Below, piece by piece: positions 55,038 through 64,000 of a DNA stretch of 64,000 nucleotides (position 1 is the first letter of the stretch; each line of letters opens with the position of its first letter). The notes beneath the pieces were generated by a model. It made no database searches, had not been told where the DNA came from, and worked only from the letters and a program-made list of their open reading frames with translations. A program made the translations under genes and the position numbers. The stretch is from Nonomuraea roseoviolacea subsp. carminata (GTDB lineage Bacteria > Actinomycetota > Actinomycetes > Streptosporangiales > Streptosporangiaceae), in the NCBI RefSeq assembly GCF_024172185.1, contig NZ_JAMZEC010000001.1, positions 434,001 to 498,000 on the forward strand, given 5' to 3'.

Positions 55038-57854
55038 TCACAGGGCCCGACTACTCACGGCGAGGCATCGCTCACGCAAAGACTCCTCCAGGAAGGAGCG
55101 CACCTCCCCGGCCTCGGGAACGCCGAGCTCCTCGTACAGGCGCAGCGCCAGCCGTCCGTGCTCGCGGGCGCGTTCCTCGTCGCCGAGCGCGAGGTGGGCG
55201 CGGGCCAGCCCGTCGTGGGCGCGGGCCTGCTCCGGCCGGTGGCGGGCCGCGCCGGCGAGCGCGAGCGCGGCCGTGTGCTCCTCGACCGCCCGGGCCGGGT
55301 CGGCCGCCGCCTCGGCGAGCCCGTTGAGCGCCGACGCCTCGTCGCCGGCGCTGCCGAGCCCGCGGTGGAGGGCCGCGGCCCGCTCGTGCCGGGCGCGGGC
55401 CCCGGCGAGGTCGCCCTGGCGCCGGAGGACGAGGCCGAGCTGGTCGAGGATCAGCGCCTCGCCGGCCGGGTCGCCGACCTTGCGGTGCAGCGCGAGCGCC
55501 AGGTCGAGGTGGCGGCGGGCCTCCTCCGGGCGGCCGGCCCGGTCGAGGGCCAGGGCGAGGATGCCGAGCACGTGCGCCTCGCCCCAGGTGTCGGCGCCGA
55601 TCCGGGTGAGGTCGAGCGCCTGACCGAGGTGGCGCTCCGCCTGGGCGTCCTGGCGGCGGCGCAGGGCCACGTTGCCGAGCGTGAGCAGGGCCCGGGCCCG
55701 CTCGCCGGGCCGCTCGCACGCGTCGAGGGCCTGGTGCGCGTGCTCCTCGGCCCGCTCGTACTCGCCGAGCCGCCAGTACGTCCACGCCAGGTCGGCGAGC
55801 GCCCGCTCCTCGACCTCGCGCTGGCCGAGCTTGCGGCCGCGCCGCAGCGTCAGGGTGTGCAGCGTGAGCGCGTCGTCGTGGTGCGCCTGCCGGTCGAGGT
55901 AGGGGCGCATCGCCAGGGCGAGCATGCCCAGGCACACCTCGGGGCCGTGGACGGCGGTGGCGATGATGTTGGAGCGTTCGGCGTCGAGCCAGGCGAGCGC
56001 CTCGGCGGCGTCGCGGACGGGCGCGACCGGGGTGGCCGGCCGCGGGATGCCCTCCCGCTGGGCGACGCTGTGCGGGTAGAGCCGGTCGATCGCCGCGCGG
56101 GCGCGGTGCAGGTAGTAGGTGAGCAGCCGCAGGACCGCGCCGTCGTCCTCGGCGATCGAGCGGGCGTGCTCGCGCAGCAGGTCGTGGAAGGTGTAGCGGC
56201 CGGGTTCGCGCTGCAGCAGCATGTGGGCGTCGAGGAGGCTCTCCAGGAGGTCCTCCGCCTCCTCCTCGGTGATCCCGGCCAGCGCCGCCGCGCCGCACGG
56301 GTCGATGTCGCGCCCGGGCACCAGCCCGAGCAGGCGGAACATGCGCCGCTCGGCCTCGTCGAGCTGGTCGTAGGACAGGGCGAAGGCCGCCGACACCCCG
56401 TTGAGGAGCCGGCGGTGGTCGTACAGCCGCTCCGCCAGGTAGGACACGCTCCAGCGCGGGCGGTGCTGGAGGCGGGCGGCCGACAGGCGGATGGCGAGCG
56501 GGAGGTGCCCGCACAGCCGCAGCACCTCGCGGACGGCGCCGGGCTCGCGAACGGCGCGCTCGCCCACGATCCGCTCGAACAGCTCGACGCCGTCCTCCTC
56601 GCCCAGCGCCTCGACCGACAGCGCGTGGGCGCCGTCGAGGTCGACCAGCCGCCGCCTGCTGGTGATCAGGACCAGGGTGTCGGAGTGCCCGGGCAGCAGG
56701 GGGCGTACGTGCTCGGCATCGAGGGCGTTGTCCAGGACGGCGAGCACGCGGCGGCCGGCCAGCTCGGCGCGCCAGAGGGCGCCGCGCTCGGCCAGGGTGA
56801 CGGGGATGCGGTCGGCGGGCACGCCGAGCTGGCGGAGCAGGGTCTCCAGCGCGGCGGCGGCGTCGAGCGGCTCCCGGCCCGCGGTGTGGGCCTGCAGGTC
56901 GATGAACAGCCGGCCGTCCGGGTAGTGCTCGGCCAGCCGGTGGGCCACGTGGACGGCGAGCGTGGTCTTGCCGATCCCGGCCATGCCGTCGATCGTGACG
57001 ACCGCCGACCGCTCGGCCACGAGCCGCTCCAGCTCGGCGGTCCGTCCGGAGAAGTCGGGGATGTCGTACGGCAGGTAGGTGGAGCGGCGCGGCGGTCCGG
57101 AGGCGGCGGGCGCAGGGGCGGCCGCATCGGGCGTAGGGGCGGCCGGGCGCAGCGCCGGGTCGTCGGCCAGGACGGCCCGCTCCAGCTCGGTGAAGGCGTG
57201 GCCGGGGTCCAGCCCCTGCTCCTCCGCCAGGGCCGTGCGGTAGGCGCGCGCCGCCGCCAGGGCGTCGGCCTGCCTGCCCGCCCGGTGCAGGGCCAGCACG
57301 AGGTGGCCGTTGAGCCTCTCGCGCAGCGGGTTGGCGGCCACCTGGGCGGCGAGCTCGTCGAGCAGGTCGCCGTGCCGCCCGGCGGCCAGCTCGCCCTCCA
57401 CCAGGCGCTCGTACGCCGACAGCCGCCGGTCGTTCCACAGGTCGCGGACGGCGGCGACGTAGTGCGCGTGCACGTCCTCCAGCGCCTCGCCGCGCCACAG
57501 GGCCAGCGCCTCGCGCAGCTCGCCGGCGGCGACCAGCTCGGTGAAGTCGTGCGCGTCGACCTGGCCGGGCTCCGGCCGGGCGACGTAGCCGCCGGCCCGC
57601 GTCTCCAGCAGCCCTTCGGCCCCCGCGCCGCGCAGCGCCTTGCGGATCGCGGTGATCGAGGCGTGGATCTGCGAGCGGGCCGTGTCGGGCCGGTCGTGGC
57701 CCCACATCGCCTCGATCAGCCGCTCGATGCTGATCACCCGGCCGGCGTTGAGCAGGAGGTAGGCCAGCACGGCCCGGTGACGTGGGGCGAGGCCCGTCAG
57801 CGGCGCGTCGCCGGCCACGAGCTGGACGGGGCCGAGAAGGGTGAAGCGCGGCAT
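55038..57854 (-). CDS. SARP-type regulator with BTAD, NB-ARC and TPR domains (AfsR-like)
   Basis: A 938-residue STAND regulator. An OmpR-type winged helix covers about 1-92 (FTLLGPVQLVAGDAPLTGLA, then RHRAVLAYLLLNAGRVISIERL). The bacterial transcriptional activation domain covers about 97-240. The NB-ARC ATPase has a P-loop VTIDGMAGIGKTTLAVHVA (about 285-303) and LVLITSRRRLVDLDGAHALSV (sensor). Tetratricopeptide repeats fill about 610-930 (ALLTLGNVALRRRQDAQAERHLGQ and similar). Such proteins activate secondary-metabolite or stress genes; the nearest target is the divergent AhpD-like/ABM-like pair. ATG at 57854 follows GGGGGGAC. The longer open frame upstream is not conserved. Confidence 0.93.
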   Translation of the reverse strand: MPRFTLLGPVQLVAGDAPLTGLAPRHRAVLAYLLLNAGRVISIERLIEAMWGHDRPDTARSQIHASITAIRKALRGAGAEGLLETRAGGYVARPEPGQVDAHDFTELVAAGELREALALWRGEALEDVHAHYVAAVRDLWNDRRLSAYERLVEGELAAGRHGDLLDELAAQVAANPLRERLNGHLVLALHRAGRQADALAAARAYRTALAEEQGLDPGHAFTELERAVLADDPALRPAAPTPDAAAPAPAASGPPRRSTYLPYDIPDFSGRTAELERLVAERSAVVTIDGMAGIGKTTLAVHVAHRLAEHYPDGRLFIDLQAHTAGREPLDAAAALETLLRQLGVPADRIPVTLAERGALWRAELAGRRVLAVLDNALDAEHVRPLLPGHSDTLVLITSRRRLVDLDGAHALSVEALGEEDGVELFERIVGERAVREPGAVREVLRLCGHLPLAIRLSAARLQHRPRWSVSYLAERLYDHRRLLNGVSAAFALSYDQLDEAERRMFRLLGLVPGRDIDPCGAAALAGITEEEAEDLLESLLDAHMLLQREPGRYTFHDLLREHARSIAEDDGAVLRLLTYYLHRARAAIDRLYPHSVAQREGIPRPATPVAPVRDAAEALAWLDAERSNIIATAVHGPEVCLGMLALAMRPYLDRQAHHDDALTLHTLTLRRGRKLGQREVEERALADLAWTYWRLGEYERAEEHAHQALDACERPGERARALLTLGNVALRRRQDAQAERHLGQALDLTRIGADTWGEAHVLGILALALDRAGRPEEARRHLDLALALHRKVGDPAGEALILDQLGLVLRRQGDLAGARARHERAAALHRGLGSAGDEASALNGLAEAAADPARAVEEHTAALALAGAARHRPEQARAHDGLARAHLALGDEERAREHGRLALRLYEELGVPEAGEVRSFLEESLRERCLAVSSRAL

Positions 57855-57965
57855 CGTCCCCCCATCACCATCGCATCGTGCGCGCATCGCGAATGTATCA
57901 ACCCGGGCGGCCACTCTGGTCCCACAACGAACCACCACAAAGGAACCACCGCAGAGGAGAGCACG

Positions 57966-58418
57966 ATGGAAGCCCGGATGAAGAACCCCGCCACGGTCAT
58001 CCCCACGGCGATGAAGCCGATCATGGAGCTGATCAAGGCCGCCCAGTCGCAGGGCCTGCCCCAGGAGCTCATGGAGATGATCCACCTGCGGGTCAGCCAG
58101 ATCAACGGCTGCAGCTTCTGCGTCGACGCCGGCCTGAAGAACCTGCGCAAGCTCGGCGAGAGCGACGAGCGCGTCGGCCTGGTCGCCGCCTGGCGCGAGG
58201 CCCCGTACTACACCGACGCCGAGCGGGCCGCGCTGGAGCTGGCTGAGGCCTCGACCCGGCTGGCCGACCGGGCCGACGCCGTCTCCGACGACGTCTGGAA
58301 CAACGCCGCCGACCACTTCGACGAGCAGCAGCTCGCCTCGATCCTGCTGATGACCGCGGTCACCAACCTCTTCAACCGCCTGAACGCCCCGATCCGGCAG
58401 GTCGCCGGCAGCTGGTAA
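57966..58418 (+). CDS. Carboxymuconolactone decarboxylase / AhpD-like protein
   Basis: A 150-residue helical protein of the AhpD/CMD fold. The redox-type motif is INGCSFCVDAGLKNLRKLG, with the CxxC pair and a following acidic/Lys pattern that is the AhpD_core signature. It may act as a thiol-dependent peroxidase partner. GAGGAG lies 6 bases before the ATG at 57966. It forms an operon with the ABM-like gene (40 bp gap), divergent from the SARP regulator across a 111-bp region, suggesting control by that protein. Confidence 0.92.
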   Translation: MEARMKNPATVIPTAMKPIMELIKAAQSQGLPQELMEMIHLRVSQINGCSFCVDAGLKNLRKLGESDERVGLVAAWREAPYYTDAERAALELAEASTRLADRADAVSDDVWNNAADHFDEQQLASILLMTAVTNLFNRLNAPIRQVAGSW

Positions 58419-58458
58419 GCCCCCATCACCTACGCAGAGAACGAGAAGGAGAACCGAC

Positions 58459-58749
58459 ATGTCCGTCGTCCGCTCGCACCGCTACTCCGTCGCCGACGCC
58501 GACCTCGAGGAGTTCCTGGCCCGCCGGGCCTCCCTGATCGCCACCGTACGGGCGGCGCACCCGGGCCTCACCCACACCGCGCTGATCCTGCTGGAGGACG
58601 GCACCTACAGCGACACCTGGCACTGGGCGACCGGCGAGCAGATGGGCGCGGCGTTCGCCGCCCTGCCCACCCTCCCGGAGGCGCCGCTGACCATGGCCCT
58701 CACCAAGGACGCCACCGCCCTGAACGGCCGGCTCGTCGACGAGCGCTGA
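58459..58749 (+). CDS. Small ABM-like (dimeric alpha-beta barrel) protein
   Basis: A 96-residue protein: MSVVRSHRYSVADADLEEFLARRASLIATV, then a beta strand HTALILLEDGTYSDTWHW, then a C-terminal helix-strand. This matches the size and pattern of antibiotic-biosynthesis-monooxygenase-like (ABM) proteins, though no catalytic residues are recognised. AAGGAG lies 7 bases before the ATG. Co-transcribed with the AhpD-like gene; a joint role in handling an oxidised small molecule is plausible but unproven. Confidence 0.7.
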   Translation: MSVVRSHRYSVADADLEEFLARRASLIATVRAAHPGLTHTALILLEDGTYSDTWHWATGEQMGAAFAALPTLPEAPLTMALTKDATALNGRLVDER

Positions 58750-58765
58750 GCCCGGCGAGGAGGGA

Positions 58766-59218
58766 TCACTCCTCGCCGGCCTCGCCGCGCTCGCGGATGA
58801 GCGCGGCGAGCTCCGCCGTGGCGCGGCGGGCGCGGGCCTTCTCCGAGCCCTGGATGCCCATCGCGCCGATCGTGCGGCCGTCGGAGAAGTCGATCCGGGG
58901 CCAGGGGTCGCCGACGAGCAGCGTGACGTCGATGACCTCGGGCCAGGTGTAGCGGTGGGTGCGCAGGACGTTGACGATCGTCAGGCCCTCGTCGTCGGCC
59001 TGGACGCGCACCCGCCCGAGCAGGTGCAGCACCCACGCCACCGCCAGCCCGAACGCCACGAACGCGATCCGGTCGGCGATCATGAACGGCTCGGCGATGA
59101 ACAGCGCCATCAGCACGGCCCCCACGACGACGACCACGGCGAAGACGTACGGGACGATCCTGCCCCGGCTCGGACGCCAGGTGACGGGCAGGCTCGGGGC
59201 GGGCACGGGCTCGGGCAC
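58766..59218 (-). CDS. PH-domain membrane protein
   Basis: A 150-residue protein with two transmembrane helices (about 22-42 and 47-68) followed by a bacterial PH-like domain (VRVQADDEGLTIVNVLRTHRYTWPEVIDV, then WPRIDFSDGRTIGAMGIQG). This type lies directly downstream of ribH in many actinobacteria. The GTG at 59218 is 19 bp after the ribH stop, so it is probably the last gene of the riboflavin operon. Function unknown. Confidence 0.85.
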   Translation of the reverse strand: MPEPVPAPSLPVTWRPSRGRIVPYVFAVVVVVGAVLMALFIAEPFMIADRIAFVAFGLAVAWVLHLLGRVRVQADDEGLTIVNVLRTHRYTWPEVIDVTLLVGDPWPRIDFSDGRTIGAMGIQGSEKARARRATAELAALIRERGEAGEE

Positions 59219-59237
59219 GCGTCGAACCTACAACAGC

Positions 59238-61583
<2,346 letters not shown>

Positions 61584-61587
<4 letters not shown>

Positions 61588-62171
61588 TGCCTGACCAGCC
61601 TTTCGACATACTTCGCGATCACGTCGACCTCGAGGTTGACCAGGTCGCCGACCCGGAGCCCGCCCATCGTGGTCAGCTCCAGCGTGGTCGGGATGAGGCT
61701 CACGCCGAAGCTGTCGTCGTCAACCGTCGTGACGGTCAGGCTGATTCCGTCGATCGCGATGGAGCCCTTCTCGGCCACGTAGCGGGCGAGCGGCTCCGGG
61801 AGGGAGAAGCGCAGGTCGTCCCAGCGTTCGCCGGGGTCGCGCGAGAGCAGCACGGCGGTGCCGTCCACGTGGCCCTGCACGATGTGGCCGCCGAGGCGCT
61901 GGTCGGCGCGCACGGCCCGCTCCAGGTTGACGGCCGCGCCCTCCTTCAGCCCGCCGAGGGAGGTGCGGTCGAGCGACTCGCGCATCACGTCCACGGTGAA
62001 CACGTCACCGTCGGTCTCGACCACCGTCAGGCAGACGCCGTTGACGGCGATGGAGTCGCCGTGGGAGGCGTCGGAGACGACGAGCGGGCCGCGTACGGAC
62101 AGCCGGGCGGAGCCGCCGGCCTGGACGAGGGCGGCCACCTCGCCCTTCTCTTCGATGATTCCGGTGAACAT
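61584..62171 (-). CDS. ribE: Riboflavin synthase alpha chain
   Basis: Dismutates two lumazines to riboflavin and a pyrimidine. Two tandem lumazine-binding barrels are visible: [15 protein letters not shown]...[10 protein letters not shown] in the first, and [15 protein letters not shown]...IDGISLTVT in the second. 195 residues. ATG at 62171 is chosen over GTG 62174 because AGGAG then lies 5 bases upstream. The ATG overlaps the ribD stop as TGATG. Confidence 0.96.
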
Positions 62172-63580
62172 CACTGCTCCTTGCGGGGGAGGGCGGGCCC
62201 GGTGCGGGCCGTCAGGCGGAGGTCGGGGCCGACGCGGGTGACGTCGTCCAGCACGAGACGGTGGATGCCGGCGATGCCGGTGACGCCGGCGTCGCCGAGG
62301 GCGGCGGCGCCGGAGCCGAGCAGGGCGGGGGCGAGGTAGGCGACGACCCGGTCGACGAGGCCCTGCCGGAGGAAGGAGCCGGCGAGGGTGGGGCCGCCTT
62401 CGAGGAAGACGCTGACGACCTCGCGCCGGGCCAGCTCGCGCAGCAGCAGGCCGAGGTCGAGGCCGCCGCCTGAGCCGCCCCCGTGGCGGAGATCGCCCCC
62501 GTGGCGGGGGACGGCTTCATGGAGGGGATCGCCTCCGTGGCGGGGGACGCCGTCGTGGCGGGGGACGTCGTCGTGGCGGGGGACGTCGTCGTGGCGGGGG
62601 ACGTCGTCGTGGCGGGGGACGCGGAGGAGGCCGGCGGCCCGGCAGCCGGCCGGCAGGGGGTCGGGGGCGTCAGGGGCCAGGGCGAGCAGGGTGGGGGCCT
62701 CACCGTCCAGGACGCGGGCGGTGGGCGGGGTGCGGCCGTCGGAGTCGACGACCACCCGCAGCGGCGGCCTGCCTTCCGGGAGTCCGGGGCGGGCGGTGAG
62801 GCGCGGGTCGTCGGCGAGGACGGTGCCGATGCCCGCCATGATCGCGTCGGCCCGGGCCCGCAGCCGGTGGACGTCGGCCCGCGCCTCGGGCGAGGTGATC
62901 CACTGGCTGGTGCCGTCGGCGGCGGCCGAGCGCCCGTCGAGGGTGGCGGCGAACTTCCACGTGACGTGCGGCCTGCCCAGCCTCGCGTACGTCAGCCACT
63001 CGGCGTTGACCCGCTCGGCCTCCTCGGCGAGGAGTCCGGTCTCGACCGCCACGCCGTGCTCCCGCAGCCGGGCCGATCCGCCGGCCGCCTTGGGGGTGGG
63101 GTCGGGCACGGCGACCACCACGCGGGCGATCCCGGCGGCGAGCAGCGCCCGGCTGCACGGGCCGGTGCGTCCGGTGTGGTCGCAGGGCTCCAGCGTCACG
63201 TAGGCGGTGCCGCCGCGGGCCCGCTCGCCGGCCTCCCGCAGGGCGACGACCTCGGCGTGCGGGCCGCCGGCGTACGCGTGGAACCCCTCCCCCGCGACCC
63301 GGCCGCCGGCGTCGAGGATCACGCAGCCGACGACGGGGTTGGGGCTGGTGGTGCCGTGACCGCGCGCGGCCAGCTCGACGGCGCGCGCCATGTGGCGGGC
63401 ATCGCCGGCGGGCTCGACGACGTGCGCAGGTGTCGCGGACTCGGCGACATCGCTATGCGTCGCTGACGCGGCGTCGTGGGCAGGTGTCGTGGACCCGGCG
63501 ACGTCGGCACGCGTCGCGGGCTCGGCGACGTCGGGGTCGCGTGCGGGGTCGGTGGTGCGCGCCGTGTCCCTGGTCTCCAC
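62171..63580 (-). CDS. ribD: Bifunctional pyrimidine deaminase / reductase RibD, with an in-frame repeat insertion
   Basis: Deaminates then reduces the GTP cyclohydrolase product. The deaminase zinc site is PHAEVVAL with LEPCDHTGRTGPC. The reductase half begins HVTWKFAATLDGRSAAADGTS and carries VFLEGGPTLAGSFL. Between these, about residues 318-370 form a non-conserved insertion of repeated VPRHDD hexapeptides. The N-terminus also has a ~55-residue Ala/Thr/Asp-rich leader. GTG at 63580 is chosen because AGGAGGAG lies 7 bases upstream; the frame is open to 63655. First gene of the operon behind the FMN riboswitch. Confidence 0.93.
   Translation of the reverse strand: METRDTARTTDPARDPDVAEPATRADVAGSTTPAHDAASATHSDVAESATPAHVVEPAGDARHMARAVELAARGHGTTSPNPVVGCVILDAGGRVAGEGFHAYAGGPHAEVVALREAGERARGGTAYVTLEPCDHTGRTGPCSRALLAAGIARVVVAVPDPTPKAAGGSARLREHGVAVETGLLAEEAERVNAEWLTYARLGRPHVTWKFAATLDGRSAAADGTSQWITSPEARADVHRLRARADAIMAGIGTVLADDPRLTARPGLPEGRPPLRVVVDSDGRTPPTARVLDGEAPTLLALAPDAPDPLPAGCRAAGLLRVPRHDDVPRHDDVPRHDDVPRHDGVPRHGGDPLHEAVPRHGGDLRHGGGSGGGLDLGLLLRELARREVVSVFLEGGPTLAGSFLRQGLVDRVVAYLAPALLGSGAAALGDAGVTGIAGIHRLVLDDVTRVGPDLRLTARTGPALPRKEQ
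62537..62626 (-). repeat. 18-bp tandem repeat, five copies, in ribD
   Basis: GTGGCGGGGGACGTCGTC-type units begin at 62537, 62555, 62573, 62591 and 62609 with exact 18-bp period, and degenerate copies extend to about 62480. They encode VPRHDD hexapeptides inside the reductase domain. Near-identity of the copies indicates recent expansion. Confidence 0.92.
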
Positions 63581-63689
63581 CCCGGGTCTCCTCCTCGCCA
63601 TCGGCTCTCGGCCATGGCGGGCCCCGGGGGATCGGACGATGCGCGTACGCATCACAGAGGCGCCCGGCGATCACCGGACACCCGCGCGC

Positions 63690-63806
63690 TTCCTCCCATC
63701 CGGACTTTAACCGTCGGTCCCGGAATTTCACCGGGTCAACCGGCCGATGGCATCGGCCGGGTCGCGGACTGTCACCGCCGGTTCGGACTTTCACCGACCC
63801 CGGAGC
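63690..63806 (-). promoter_or_regulatory. FMN riboswitch (RFN element) upstream of ribD
   Basis: On the minus strand the conserved RFN blocks occur in order: GGGGTCGGTGAAAGTCC, ACCGGCGGTGACAGTCC, a variable stem GGCCGATGCCATCGGCC, CCGGTGAAATTCCGGGACC, and GACGGTTAAAGTCCGGATGG followed by GAGG. The element ends about 110 bases before the ribD start. No intrinsic terminator with a U-run is seen between it and ribD, so control is probably translational or Rho-dependent when FMN is abundant. Confidence 0.95.
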
Positions 63807-63835
63807 ACGCTAGCTCTGTTCTTGTACCAGTTTGC

Positions 63836-63855
63836 CATGCCGCCGAAGCGGCATG
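63836..63855 (-). other. Hairpin in the rib leader, before the riboswitch
   Basis: CATGCCGC-CGAA-GCGGCATG is a perfect 8-bp stem with a tetraloop, 30 bases upstream of the riboswitch. It would be in the 5' end of the rib transcript if the promoter at 63868-63897 is used, or could be a terminator of the upstream gene. Confidence 0.5.
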
Positions 63856-63867
63856 CGCCCACCCCCC

Positions 63868-63897
63868 ACTATGGCAACCAAGCGGCCGCTTGGTCAA
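63868..63897 (-). promoter_or_regulatory. Putative rib promoter with an 18-bp palindromic operator
   Basis: On the minus strand TTGACC (63897-63892) and CATAGT (63873-63868) are 18 bases apart. Between them lies the perfect palindrome ACCAAGCGGCCGCTTGGT (63877-63894), which also covers half of the -35. Its shape is that of a TetR-family operator. A protein bound here would block the promoter. The palindrome is plain; the promoter hexamers are only a fair match. Confidence 0.55.
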
Positions 63898-63912
63898 ATG
63901 CACGGAGGGTTC

Positions 63913-64000
63913 TCACGCGGCCATGATGCGCCGGGCCTCGCGGGCCGCCGGGGAGTACCGGACCTGGGCCGGGACGAGTCCGAGCCCGGTGTGCAGGGCG
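63913..64000 (-). CDS. C-terminal end of an unidentified protein (5' truncated)
   Basis: The minus strand is open from the window edge to TGA at 63915-63913, ending in GLGLVPAQVRYSPAAREARR then IMAA. The 28 visible residues are too few to identify a family. It reads toward the rib operon with about 20 bases between its stop and the palindromic promoter, so the rib promoter lies directly behind it. Confidence 0.5.
   Translation of the reverse strand, partial: ALHTGLGLVPAQVRYSPAAREARRIMAA

Noticed and set aside
62480..62640. Frameshift or mobile insertion in ribD
   Set aside because: The period is exactly 18 bp, the frame is kept and both flanking domains are intact, so it is a repeat expansion and not a disruption.

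Overview
This window is high-GC actinomycete chromosome. Gene density, GTG starts, stop-start overlaps, a DivIVA/SepF/YggT-type division cluster, a meso-DAP MurE, an actinobacterial T-box before ileS and an F420-type oxidoreductase all fit. The large number of regulators and the SARP protein suggest a filamentous genus, perhaps Streptosporangiales such as Nonomuraea; that family placement is inference. No rRNA, tRNA, insertion sequence, prophage or CRISPR array was seen.

Layout. 1-2.5 kb: tail of a membrane-anchored Lys/Pro-rich protein, then rluD, lspA and a TraR/DksA zinc-finger gene on the minus strand. 2.5-6.1 kb: a T-box leader and a type 2 ileS whose HIGH motif reads GVHH. 6.2-30.1 kb: a membrane protein with two Cys/His domains, then the division and cell wall (dcw) cluster on the minus strand. 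Read in transcription order this is mraZ-rsmH-ftsL-ftsI-murE-murF-mraY-murD-ftsW-murG-murC-ftsQ-ftsZ-yggS-sepF-yggT-divIVA. Most mur/fts junctions are ATGA or GTGA overlaps, so translation is probably coupled. mraZ is preceded by four GTGGNG boxes at exact 10-bp spacing over its promoter. 30.5-35.3 kb: a divergent moxR-DUF58-transglutaminase operon. 35.5-43.9 kb: DUF3040 protein, DNA polymerase IV, a methyltransferase, a membrane protein, a MerR regulator, nusB, efp, an Xaa-Pro peptidase and a membrane pseudokinase.

44.2-51.3 kb is accessory: an FAD monooxygenase with a divergent two-HTH TetR regulator, two sister secreted two-cysteine mini-proteins, a dicarboxylate-type symporter, an F420-type oxidoreductase and a membrane-anchored EEP-fold protein. 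51.3-55.0 kb is a set of molybdo-hydroxylase maturation genes (CoxD-, CoxE-, XdhC- and MobA-like) with no structural subunits beside them. 55.0-58.7 kb has a 938-aa SARP/NB-ARC/TPR regulator divergent from an AhpD-like gene and an ABM-like gene. 58.8-63.9 kb has a PH-domain protein and the riboflavin operon ribD-ribE-ribM-ribBA-ribH, headed by an FMN riboswitch and a promoter that holds an 18-bp perfect palindrome.

The most unusual feature of the window is in-frame tandem repeats and low-complexity expansions in many genes. The strongest cases are division proteins. FtsI has a roughly 590-residue Arg/Asp-rich cytoplasmic extension, FtsL is 447 residues, and the FtsZ linker is a run of RPEx tetrapeptides. 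Similar in-frame repeats occur in ribD, the merR gene, the pseudokinase, yggS, ftsW and the 803-aa membrane protein.
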